A stretch of DNA of 7,922 nt from Parvibaculum sp. (GTDB lineage Bacteria > Pseudomonadota > Alphaproteobacteria > Parvibaculales > Parvibaculaceae): assembly GCA_014359855.1 (NCBI GenBank), contig JACIYQ010000288.1, positions 1-7,922 on the forward strand, given 5' to 3'. The position numbers and the translations under genes were made by a program. Positions within the stretch are counted from its first letter, which is position 1. The number at the start of each line of letters is the position of its first letter. The notes under the pieces were generated by a model, which saw only the letters and a program-made list of their open reading frames with translations, was not told where the DNA came from and searched no databases. Positions 1-6,197 of the stretch are shown piece after piece.

Positions 1-1803
1 ATGGGTCTTGTCAAACGGATCGGCAACGAAGTCATCTTCCTGCGCGCCGCGCTCCGTTCGCTGGGGAAGCTCAAGGAAATCAGGGAAGACGCGTCCCACA
101 CCTTCTCGGACACGATCGAAAAGCTGGCGGCGGAAAAGCCGAACAACATCGCCATCTATTTCGAGGACCGCACGGTCACCTATCGCGAATACAACGAAGA
201 GGCCAACCGCTATGCGCGCTGGCTGAAGGAGCAGGGGCTCGGTCGCGGCGACGTCGTTGCGCTGATGATGGAGAACCGTCCGGAATATCTGATCGCATGG
301 CTGGGCATCGTCAAGACGGGCGCGACGGCGGCCCTGATCAACACGAACCTCACCAAGGGCCCGCTTGCGCATTGCCTCAATATTTCAAACGCGAACCATC
401 TGGTGCTTGACGCGGAGCTTGCGGAGAATTATTCGACGGCGGCCGATCAGATTGAGCGGCCGATGACCGTCTGGACGACCGGCGGGCAGATGCAAGGAGC
501 GCACGACCTCGATGCCGCACTCGCGCAGCAGTCCGGCGATCCCTTGCCTGCGGACATCCGCAAGGACGTGACGAAGGACGATAACGCGCTCTTCATCTAC
601 ACAAGCGGCACGACGGGAAACCCGAAGGCGGCCCGCATTCCGCATGTTCGTCTCAGAAGCATGATGGCAGGCTTCGCCGCGGGGGCGAATGCGAGCGAGA
701 AGGACCGCATGTACATCGTGCTGCCGCTCTACCATTCGGCTGGCGGCGTCTGCGCCGTCGGTACGACGCTCACGGTCGGCGGCTCGGTGATCCTGCGGCG
801 CAAATTTTCGGCCTTGCAATTCTGGGACGATACCCACAAGTACAAGGCGACGCTCTTCCAGTACATTGGCGAGCTGTGCCGATATCTTCTCAACACGGAG
901 AAGCATCCGAAGGAACGGAAGCACAAACTCCGTATGGCGGTCGGCAACGGGCTCAGGCCCGAGATATGGACGACCTTTCAGAAGCGATTCCGCATTCCGC
1001 GAGTGCTCGAGTTCTACGGCGCCACGGAAGGTAACGTGTCGCTGATGAATTTCGATGGCACGCCGGGCGCGATCGGGCGGGTTCCGGGCTGGGCGAAGAA
1101 CAAGTTCAACGTGGAGATCGTGAAGTTCGACATCGAGAACGAGCAGCCGTTGCGCGGCGCGAACGGTTTCTGCATGGTCGCCGAGCCCGGCGAAGCCGGT
1201 GAGGCGCTCGGCAAGATTTCGGACAATCCGGATCAGCCGATGGGCCGCTTCGATGGCTACGCCAAGAAGGAAGAAACCGAGAAGAAGATCCTGCGTGACG
1301 TCTTCGAGAAGGGCGACATGTGGTTCCGCACGGGCGACCTTCTGCGACAGGACAAGCTCGGCTACTTCTATTTCGTCGACCGCATCGGCGACACGTTTCG
1401 CTGGAAGGGCGAGAACGTCGCGACTTCCGAAGTCGCGGAAGCGATTTCGGTTTTTCCGGGCGTCAAGGAAGCGAACGTCTATGGCGTTCATGTGCCGGGC
1501 GCGGACGGCCGGGCGGGCATGGCTTCCATTGTTGCGGAAAATGGTTCGCTCGATCTCGACAGGTTCCGCGTGCAGATGCAGAAGGAGCTGCCGGATTATG
1601 CCGTGCCGGTCTTCCTGCGCATCCAGCCGGAAATGGAAGTCACCGGCACCTTCAAGCACCGCAAGGTGGAACTCGTGAAGGAAGGCTTCGACCCGTCGGC
1701 AATTCCGGAGCCCATCTTCTTCAACTGCCCCGTGCAGAAGAAGTATGTGCCGGTCGATCAGCATCTCTACGGCAAGATCTGCTCGGGCGAGTTCAGGCTC
1801 TAG
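1..1803 (+). CDS. FATP-type long/very-long-chain acyl-CoA synthetase (AMP-forming)
   Basis: This enzyme activates fatty acids with ATP and CoA through an acyl-adenylate intermediate and belongs to the ANL superfamily. The P-loop motif YTSGTTGNPKAAR lies at residues 200-212 and the adenine-binding YGATEGN at 339-345. The ATP-ribose aspartate D446 sits in FRTGDLL. The FATP/very-long-chain signature DRIGDTFRWKGENVATSE covers 460-477, and the C-terminal lysine K552 lies in TGTFKHRK. The signature DTFRWKGENVAT separates it from classical FadD and matches the FATP (SLC27) branch. At 600 residues it has the usual family length. The N terminus (about residues 10-28) is amphipathic and could touch the membrane, as is proposed for FATPs. 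The ATG is the first base of the window, so its ribosome-binding site and promoter are not visible. No same-strand gene follows closely, so it is probably the last gene of its transcript. The family call is secure; chain-length preference cannot be read from the sequence. Confidence 0.95.
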   Translation: MGLVKRIGNEVIFLRAALRSLGKLKEIREDASHTFSDTIEKLAAEKPNNIAIYFEDRTVTYREYNEEANRYARWLKEQGLGRGDVVALMMENRPEYLIAWLGIVKTGATAALINTNLTKGPLAHCLNISNANHLVLDAELAENYSTAADQIERPMTVWTTGGQMQGAHDLDAALAQQSGDPLPADIRKDVTKDDNALFIYTSGTTGNPKAARIPHVRLRSMMAGFAAGANASEKDRMYIVLPLYHSAGGVCAVGTTLTVGGSVILRRKFSALQFWDDTHKYKATLFQYIGELCRYLLNTEKHPKERKHKLRMAVGNGLRPEIWTTFQKRFRIPRVLEFYGATEGNVSLMNFDGTPGAIGRVPGWAKNKFNVEIVKFDIENEQPLRGANGFCMVAEPGEAGEALGKISDNPDQPMGRFDGYAKKEETEKKILRDVFEKGDMWFRTGDLLRQDKLGYFYFVDRIGDTFRWKGENVATSEVAEAISVFPGVKEANVYGVHVPGADGRAGMASIVAENGSLDLDRFRVQMQKELPDYAVPVFLRIQPEMEVTGTFKHRKVELVKEGFDPSAIPEPIFFNCPVQKKYVPVDQHLYGKICSGEFRL

Positions 1804-2175
1804 CCTGCCGTCAGATGAAGCCGGAGTTTACCAACTCAAACGTTCCAGGGTTGGGGGGCAAGTTCAGAATGTCCAACTGCAAGCGGTCCCGTTTTCTGGA
1901 GGCAGGTCAGTGGCTTTATAATGTGGAAGCTATCGTCGGCTCTTTCCGCCGCGCTTTGTGCAATCGCGGATCCGCCTAACGGGGTTGCGCAATTTTTCGG
2001 GCACTTCGAGCTGGGGGCAGTTTCTTGATGATCGGGGTGCAATCAAACCCGATCTCAGGACGTGCTTTCTGGGAAACCTGAAAACGCTCGATCCGGAAAA
2101 TCCGGCGGATAGCTTTCCGATGCCTGCGCTGGGCAGGCGGGCGCCGGCCGGCATTTTTTACAGCTTCTATGGCGT
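1804..2175. other. Intergenic region between convergent genes; no convincing gene
   Basis: The synthetase and the minus-strand crotonase converge here. A perfect TATAAT (1917-1922) stands out in this GC-rich sequence, but the -35 position (about 1894-1899, TTCTGG) is poor. An ATG at 1921 opens a 35-codon frame to 2028 whose start, MWKLSSALSAALCAIA, looks like a signal peptide, but it has no well-spaced ribosome-binding site. Another frame (1958-2179) codes 73 residues with no recognisable family. Hairpins include GATCGGG/CCCGATC (2030-2036 with 2048-2054) and GCCTGC/GCAGGC (2122-2127 with 2133-2138). The latter is followed by GC-rich sequence and six T residues (2154-2159). The stretch could hold a small RNA of about 230 bases or a decayed small gene; neither is shown. 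Confidence 0.4.
1956..1997 (+). terminator. Candidate intrinsic terminator downstream of the acyl-CoA synthetase
   Basis: A 10-bp stem pairs TTGTGCAATC (1956-1965) with GGTTGCGCAA (1983-1992), including two G-T wobbles, around a 17-base loop. Five T residues (1993-1997) follow directly. This is the arrangement of a Rho-independent terminator on the plus strand. It lies about 150 bases after the synthetase stop codon, and the long loop makes it weaker than a textbook case. It could end synthetase read-through or a short transcript starting near 1929. Confidence 0.45.
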
Positions 2176-2952
2176 TTAACCCGTCTGCTCTTTCCCCCGG
2201 CTCTGTATCCCCGCGCGGCGTTCGGCGATCGCGTCCGGCGTCACCGCCTTGTTGGCGGCGTTCGAGACTTTCCGCTCCGTCTTCAATCCCTCGCCGAAGC
2301 TTTCCGCAAAGCCGTCATCGATCAGCTTCTTGTAGGCGGGCAGGCATTCCGGCACGACGGACAGCATGTCCTCGGCGAGCTTGCGCGCGACGGGCAGCAG
2401 TTCCTCCGCTGTCACCACGCGATTGATCATGCCCCAGTCTTGCGCCTGCTGCGCGGAAAGGAAATTGCCCGTGAGCGAGAGTTCCTTCGCGCGGTAGATG
2501 CCGATGGCGCGGCTGAGTTTCTGGCTCAGCCCCCAGCCCGGCAGGATGCCGACGCGCGCATGCGTATCGGCAAAGCGCGCATTCTCCGAACAGATCAGCA
2601 CGTCGCAGGCAAGCGCCAGCTCGAAGCCGCCCGTGATCGCAACGCCGTTGATTGCGCCGATGACGGGGCCGGAAAACTGGCCGATGGAGGTCACCGGGTC
2701 CTTGTCGCCGGCCGCCGCGTTGACGCCGCCCTTATCGCTCCCGAGTTCCTTCAGGTCGAGCCCCGCGCAGAAGGCCTTGCCCGCGCCGGTCAGGATCGCG
2801 ACGCGAATGTCGGCGTCCGCCTCCAGCGCCTCGAAAGTTTCGGCAATTGCGAGCCGCAGGTCGCGCGACAGCGCGTTCATCGCAGTCGGGCGGTTGAGCG
2901 TCACGGTGGCGATGGCGCCTGATTTTTCGACAAGGACGACGGGCTCGGACAT
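2176..2952 (-). CDS. Enoyl-CoA hydratase/isomerase (crotonase) family protein
   Basis: This 258-residue crotonase-fold protein acts on acyl-CoA thioesters, most likely hydrating or isomerising enoyl-CoA. The first oxyanion-hole segment is AFCAGLDL (residues 60-67), and the second is GVAITGGFELALACD (103-117). E111 corresponds to the first catalytic glutamate of rat mitochondrial enoyl-CoA hydratase (Glu144). The partner glutamate (Glu164 in rat, in a QPE context) aligns with H131 in FADTHARVGILPGWG. This variant is common in a bacterial subgroup annotated as enoyl-CoA hydratase, and it makes the exact reaction uncertain. The start is supported by GGAGAG seven bases or so before the ATG (plus-strand 2957-2963 reads TCTCTCC). 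It lies 74 bases downstream of the DUF819 gene on the same strand and could be cotranscribed with it. Family assignment is firm; substrate is unknown. Confidence 0.93.
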   Translation of the reverse strand: MSEPVVLVEKSGAIATVTLNRPTAMNALSRDLRLAIAETFEALEADADIRVAILTGAGKAFCAGLDLKELGSDKGGVNAAAGDKDPVTSIGQFSGPVIGAINGVAITGGFELALACDVLICSENARFADTHARVGILPGWGLSQKLSRAIGIYRAKELSLTGNFLSAQQAQDWGMINRVVTAEELLPVARKLAEDMLSVVPECLPAYKKLIDDGFAESFGEGLKTERKVSNAANKAVTPDAIAERRAGIQSRGKEQTG

Positions 2953-3026
2953 GGCGTCTCTCCGTTTGGCGTGAATGGCTTTGCCGCCGTTCTATCGGGA
3001 TTGGGGTAGGCTCGCAATCGGCTCGG

Positions 3027-4169
3027 TCACCCCAGCCACTGCGCCAGCGCCACGCCGGCGAAATTCGCCACCGCATAGCCGAGCACGCCGAGCATGACGC
3101 CGGGCGTCACCAGCGCGCGCCAGCGCCGCCCCGCCGCCATGGCGGCTGCCGTCGCCGGGCCGACCGCCACTGCATTCGAAATGACGAGCGCCTCGGCAAG
3201 GTCGATCCGGAAGAGCTTCGCGCCCGCGAGCACGACGGCGAGATGCACGGCGGCCATGACGAAGACGAAGCCGAAGATCGGCAACGCCGTCTCCACCATC
3301 AGCACGACGTCGGCTGCCGCGCCGATCACGCCGAAAAACACATACATGAAGAACATGCCGAGATCGAAACCGCCATGCAGCCGCTCAAGCTGGCGCGGAA
3401 AGAGATTGGCGACGAGGAGCGCCGCGATGGTGACGAAGAGCACGCCGAATTTCGGAATGCCGAGAAGCGCCGCCACCTCGAAGCCCGTGAAACAGCAGGC
3501 GGCGGAAAGGAACAGCAGCAGCGCCAGTGCGCCCATGTCGAGCGTGGGCTTTTCCTCCTCGTCCTCATGCGCGTGATGTTCCTCTTCCGCTTCGATGATC
3601 GCGGAGGGGATGAAGCGCGTGAGGAGTTTCCATCCCGGCAGCACAAGCAGCAGCGCAATGAAGAAAGTCGCCATCACATTGTCGGCTGCCGCCGTCGCGG
3701 CGGTCAGCGCGCCGTTCTCGCTGAGCCCCGTCGCCTGGGAAACGGCGGCGAAGTTCATCGACCCGCCGATCCAGCTCGCGCCCAGCGCCCCGGCAACGAG
3801 ATGCCCCTGCGGCCCCATGTCGATCAGCGCGAAGCCAACGAGCACGCCCGCAATCGTGCCGATGACGGCAATGACGAAAGCGAGAAGCATCATGCCGCTT
3901 TCCGGCAGGATCTTCTTCAGGTCCGCCTTGAACAGCAGCAGCGGAATGGCGAGCGGCACCGCATAGCCCCACACCATGTCGTGGAAACCGGACGCGAAAG
4001 GCACGATGCGCAGGTTTGCCGCCAGCGTGCCCGCGAGGATCGTCAGGATGACGCCCGATATCCATTGCCCGAGCCGCGTCCGCTCCGACCAGAAGCCGAA
4101 GGCCGCAAGCCCGAGAAACGCGAACAGGAGGCCGAATGTGTTGTCGGCGGAAATGAGCGGCAGGGTCAT
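3027..4169 (-). CDS. DUF819 (YjcL-like) integral membrane protein
   Basis: This 380-residue, strongly hydrophobic inner-membrane protein carries the hallmarks of the DUF819/YjcL family: GASWIGGSMNF (130-140), ADNVMATFF (162-170) and SNAVAVGPATAAAMA (331-345). About ten membrane segments can be traced in two halves, residues 9-180 and 212-378. They are joined by a charged loop, EAEEEHHAHEDEEE (193-206), rich in Glu, Asp and His. The glycine-rich, helix-breaking motifs in each half suggest a transporter-like fold with an inverted repeat, but no substrate is established for the family. The start codon has only a weak upstream purine stretch (GGAACAAGAA). It lies 95 bases after the lpxR stop and 74 before the crotonase, all on the minus strand. 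Family call is confident; function is unknown. Confidence 0.9.
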   Translation of the reverse strand: MTLPLISADNTFGLLFAFLGLAAFGFWSERTRLGQWISGVILTILAGTLAANLRIVPFASGFHDMVWGYAVPLAIPLLLFKADLKKILPESGMMLLAFVIAVIGTIAGVLVGFALIDMGPQGHLVAGALGASWIGGSMNFAAVSQATGLSENGALTAATAAADNVMATFFIALLLVLPGWKLLTRFIPSAIIEAEEEHHAHEDEEEKPTLDMGALALLLFLSAACCFTGFEVAALLGIPKFGVLFVTIAALLVANLFPRQLERLHGGFDLGMFFMYVFFGVIGAAADVVLMVETALPIFGFVFVMAAVHLAVVLAGAKLFRIDLAEALVISNAVAVGPATAAAMAAGRRWRALVTPGVMLGVLGYAVANFAGVALAQWLG

Positions 4170-4264
4170 GTTTTTCTTGTTCCGCGTTGAAGGGCGATGG
4201 CGCCCATCATGCGGCGGAGCGGGGAGAACGCAAGAAGCTTTCCGGCGCCCGGGCCGGGTGCGGA

Positions 4265-5326
4265 TCAGAGCGCGAAGTTGACCGAGATCGAGCCGAACTG
4301 GTCGGGCTTTGCCTGTCCTTCATATTCGCGACTCCGGAAGACATGCGTGAAGGCGACCCGCGTATCCCACAACACGAACACGGCGCCGAGCTTCGCGTCA
4401 TAGACGAAGTGACGCTTCTGGATGCTCGGGCTGTCGCGGAACGTATTGCCGTCGAGGAAAATGTCGCGCGCAATGCCGCGCCCCTCGACGCCCGCGAAGA
4501 GGTAGCAGTTGCAGCCCGCCGCCGACGGCTCGAACCACTCCGATCCGCCGATGCCGGGATAGATGCGCGTCGGGCCGAAATCGTCCGGCAGCGAGAAGCC
4601 GAGGCGCAACGTGCCGCCGAGCCCCGCATAGGTCTGCACATTGCCGAGTGAGATGACCGTGTAGGGAATGAAGTCCGTCTGCAGGCCGGCGAACTTCGGC
4701 GTCTCGAACGTGGAACTCCGCCACGCCCGCTCGAAGCTCAGATTGATCCCCACCTCGTCCTGGATCTGGTTGCCCCATCCGTTCGCCTCGTCGGCGCCGA
4801 TGAGGTCGTGCCAGTTGTTCTGCACGAACTCGCCCTGCGCGGCGGGGCCGACCACGCCAAGGTCGAGCTTCCACTGGTCCTGCCAGGCCTCGCCCGTGAT
4901 GCTGCTCGCGCGCACGCTCTGCAACGAAAAGGTCGTGTGCAGCCATGCGGCATAGGGCCGGTCGTCCGGCTGGGGCAGCGTGGTGCCGGTGTCGTCCGGC
5001 GTGAAGATCGCGTGCCCGAGCGCAATGCCGACGCGCTGGCTCTTCTTGTCGAAGTTGCCGGTCGGAAAGAGCAGCGAATAGACCGGCGGCGAGGAAAGAT
5101 CGGCGAGCCAGGCGGGCAGCCCCGTCCGCGGCCGCGAAAGCCACGCCGCCTGCAATCCGTTCGTATAATGCCGGTCGGTGTTTGCGAAATTGGCAAAGAG
5201 GTCGTTTTCCACCTGCAAGGTGAGAAATTCCCTGTCGCCACCGGCGAATTGCTGCGCCTGCGCGTCTCTCATCCCGCCGCAAACCGCGAGGCCGAGCAGG
5301 ACGGCGGCCGCAAATTGAAGTCTCAT
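4265..5326 (-). CDS. lpxR: LpxR-family lipid A 3'-O-deacylase (DUF2219), outer-membrane beta-barrel
   Basis: LpxR removes the 3'-acyloxyacyl chain from lipid A in the outer membrane. The 353-residue product begins with a signal peptide (MRLQ, a hydrophobic core at residues 5-18, and a likely cut after AQA at 24). The family motif ENDLFANFANTDRHYTNG spans 40-57. By alignment from memory with Salmonella LpxR, N41, D42 and T55 match Asn9, Asp10 and Thr34. H173 in VGPAAQGEFVQNNWHDLIGA (158-178) matches catalytic His122. Salmonella Glu128 appears here as D179. Alternating aromatic and polar residues continue to the C terminus (SISVNFAL), as in a barrel, although the last residue is Leu rather than Phe. 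Upstream is AAGGAA, about 12 bases before the ATG. A GC-rich 6-bp hairpin (4245-4250 with 4256-4261) lies just past the stop but lacks a U-tract, so transcription may continue into the DUF819 gene. Confidence 0.9.
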   Translation of the reverse strand: MRLQFAAAVLLGLAVCGGMRDAQAQQFAGGDREFLTLQVENDLFANFANTDRHYTNGLQAAWLSRPRTGLPAWLADLSSPPVYSLLFPTGNFDKKSQRVGIALGHAIFTPDDTGTTLPQPDDRPYAAWLHTTFSLQSVRASSITGEAWQDQWKLDLGVVGPAAQGEFVQNNWHDLIGADEANGWGNQIQDEVGINLSFERAWRSSTFETPKFAGLQTDFIPYTVISLGNVQTYAGLGGTLRLGFSLPDDFGPTRIYPGIGGSEWFEPSAAGCNCYLFAGVEGRGIARDIFLDGNTFRDSPSIQKRHFVYDAKLGAVFVLWDTRVAFTHVFRSREYEGQAKPDQFGSISVNFAL

Positions 5327-5489
5327 GCGCTGGAAATTCCTTCGAGGAAATGCGGACCGAAACTACGCGAATGGCTTGACGCGGGGGAGTCCTCGCCTGT
5401 CCAATATCACGTTAAAAACCATGAACGGAAATTGCGTACCAAAAAAGGCGCCAGCAAGGCGCGTACAAAAATCAACGGAGGGCGGAGGA
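5327..5489. promoter_or_regulatory. Divergent intergenic region between lpxR and the small ORF, with a direct repeat
   Basis: The 163 bases between two divergent start codons must carry the promoter for lpxR and, if it is real, for the small ORF. A/T-richer sequence is concentrated at 5403-5475. Two direct copies of GCGTAC followed by an A-run lie 27 bases apart (5434-5439 then A at 5441-5446; 5461-5466 then A at 5467-5471). Such spacing could be an operator. No clear -35/-10 pair can be picked on either strand, so the assignment rests mainly on position. Confidence 0.3.
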
Positions 5490-5696
5490 ATGTCAGTGGT
5501 GGATGCGGAGTGGACGCGCGAAGAGGCGGCGGCCGCCGGAATGGTGCTCGCCTGGCATGCGGCGCAGGCATGTCGTGCCCGCCATGCTGCACCGGATGCT
5601 GCAACTCCCCGAGGAAACGAAAGCCGGATACGACACCTCTTTTTCACCGGCCGCACCATCCGCGATGCCTATTGGCAGGGCGACAAGAAGATCTGA
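5490..5696 (+). CDS. Small hypothetical protein, probably altered by two compensating frameshifts
   Basis: A 68-residue frame begins MSVVDAEWTREEAAAAG and ends FFTGRTIRDAYWQGDKKI. It has a very good ribosome-binding site: GGAGG at 5477-5481, eight bases before the ATG, plus a second GGAGG at 5484-5488. Codons at 5490-5567 and 5643-5693 end mostly in G or C, as in neighbouring genes. Codons between (about 5568-5642) often end in A or T. In that stretch the next frame (HVVPAMLHRMLQLPEETKAG) has the G/C-ending pattern. One extra G near 5567-5568 and one missing T in the run 5640-5644 would explain this and keep the length at 68. I do not recognise the family. It diverges from lpxR. It could be a real small gene with sequencing errors, a drifting gene, or a decayed one. 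Confidence 0.45.
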   Translation: MSVVDAEWTREEAAAAGMVLAWHAAQACRARHAAPDAATPRGNESRIRHLFFTGRTIRDAYWQGDKKI

Positions 5697-5731
5697 AACG
5701 CGACCTCTCACGGCTGACTGTCATTGCTCTT

Positions 5732-5784
5732 CCCACCCTCCCCTCGGGGAGGGTCAAACGGCTGCAGGCCGTTTGGGGCGGGGG
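5732..5784. repeat. REP-like double-hairpin palindromic element
   Basis: Two perfect hairpins lie side by side. CCCTCCCC (5736-5743) pairs with GGGGAGGG (5746-5753), and AAACGGC (5756-5762) pairs with GCCGTTT (5768-5774). The flanks CCCACC (5732-5737) and GGGGCGGGGG (5775-5784) can pair loosely to form an outer stem, giving a three-way junction. Elements of this form (a C-rich/G-rich hairpin beside a short palindrome within a C-rich/G-rich frame) are dispersed between genes in many alphaproteobacteria. Only one copy is in this window, so the repeat status is inferred. Confidence 0.6.
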
Positions 5785-5797
5785 TAGCTTTCCGGTT

Positions 5798-5836
5798 ATG
5801 TCCCGCACCTTGGACGGATTCCGCAGTGCGGGACAT
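5798..5836. repeat. Perfect 11-bp inverted repeat
   Basis: ATGTCCCGCAC (5798-5808) is the exact reverse complement of GTGCGGGACAT (5826-5836), with a 17-base loop that can itself form a CGG/CCG mini-stem. It starts 13 bases after the double-hairpin element and ends 18 bases before the stop of the minus-strand ORF at 5855. It has no T-tract on either side, so it is not a standard terminator. It could be part of a larger repeat, an operator or a mobile-element end. Confidence 0.6.
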
Positions 5837-5854
5837 GACGAATATAGGATGCCT

Positions 5855-6020
5855 CTATTGTGAATGCATTCGGCCTATATCCCGGCTGGTCACAAACCTC
5901 TCTATCGCAGCAATCGTATCATTCGCATCTCGCTCAATCAGTTCTTCCGGCTGCAGATCAAGGCTCACGCTTCTGGGCATCCGTCTTCGCGAGTATTTTC
6001 TTTATGTCGGAAATTTTCAT
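5855..6020 (-). pseudogene. Possible frameshifted small ORF of unknown family
   Basis: On the minus strand an ATG at 6018-6020 opens MKISDIKKILAKTDAQ and then stops after four more codons. One base over, an overlapping frame continues with SLDLQPEELIERDANDTI and ends at TAG (5855-5857). Removing one A from AGAAGC would join them into about 54 charged, helix-prone residues. Alternatively the second frame may start at its own ATG (5978-5980) and code 41 residues. No strong ribosome-binding site is visible for either start. It lies in the A/T-richer segment. I do not recognise it, and it could be chance. Confidence 0.3.
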
Positions 6021-6119
6021 ACAGAGGGCCTTTTGCGGTACGGAGCCAGTTGGTTCGAGTCCAATATTTCCGCGTTATTGCCCAATTAAGTCTAGACTTT
6101 CTGTGCGCATCTGACAGCA

Positions 6120-6149
6120 GAAGGGCCACTCCTTTCGGAATGGCCCTTC
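6120..6149. terminator. Strong hairpin, candidate transcription terminator
   Basis: GAAGGGCCA (6120-6128) pairs perfectly with TGGCCCTTC (6141-6149). After one C-A mismatch a further TCC/GGA stem closes a TTTC loop. The hairpin is strong enough to terminate, but no U-tract follows at once: a T-run occurs 18 bases later on the plus strand (6167-6171) and none on the minus strand. It lies 48 bases past the stop of the minus-strand hydrolase remnant and may once have served that gene, or an RNA transcribed rightwards. Confidence 0.5.
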
Positions 6150-6197
6150 GCTCCTGTCCGCGCCTGTTTTTGCTTTTGGACGCCGGTCTCTTGATGT

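Larger units (their letters stand above)
5697..6197. other. Roughly 500-base stretch without an intact gene
   Basis: From left to right it holds a GC-rich double hairpin (5732-5784), a long inverted repeat (5798-5836), an A/T-richer segment (about 5840-6115) and a strong hairpin (6120-6149). The A/T-richer segment contains a broken minus-strand ORF and a tRNA T-arm-like motif. Longer open frames here on the plus strand (for example 5864-6250) use codons unlike the neighbouring genes, have no ribosome-binding site and match no family I know. The composition shift suggests foreign or degenerating DNA. Confidence 0.5.

Noticed and set aside
385..1764. 459-codon open frame on the minus strand inside the acyl-CoA synthetase gene
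   Set aside because: It is antisense to a gene with full family motifs, and its His/Arg-rich composition is typical of shadow frames in GC-rich DNA.
3243..4190. 315-codon plus-strand open frame opposite the DUF819 gene
   Set aside because: The product is charged low-complexity sequence with no family motif, while the opposite strand codes a coherent membrane protein.
4245..4261. GC-rich hairpin after lpxR as an intrinsic terminator
   Set aside because: The six-base stem contains one G-T pair and no U-tract follows on the minus strand, so termination is not supported.
4808..5863. 351-codon plus-strand open frame spanning lpxR and the small ORF
   Set aside because: It is mostly antisense to lpxR, crosses the divergent promoter region and has no ribosome-binding site or recognisable domain.
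6008..6073. Complete tRNA gene
   Set aside because: Only the T-arm and an acceptor pairing can be drawn. The span is too short, with no D-arm, anticodon stem or CCA end.
5697..6197. Insertion sequence or prophage remnant
   Set aside because: There is no transposase or integrase fragment and no target-site duplication; only inverted repeats and a composition shift are present.
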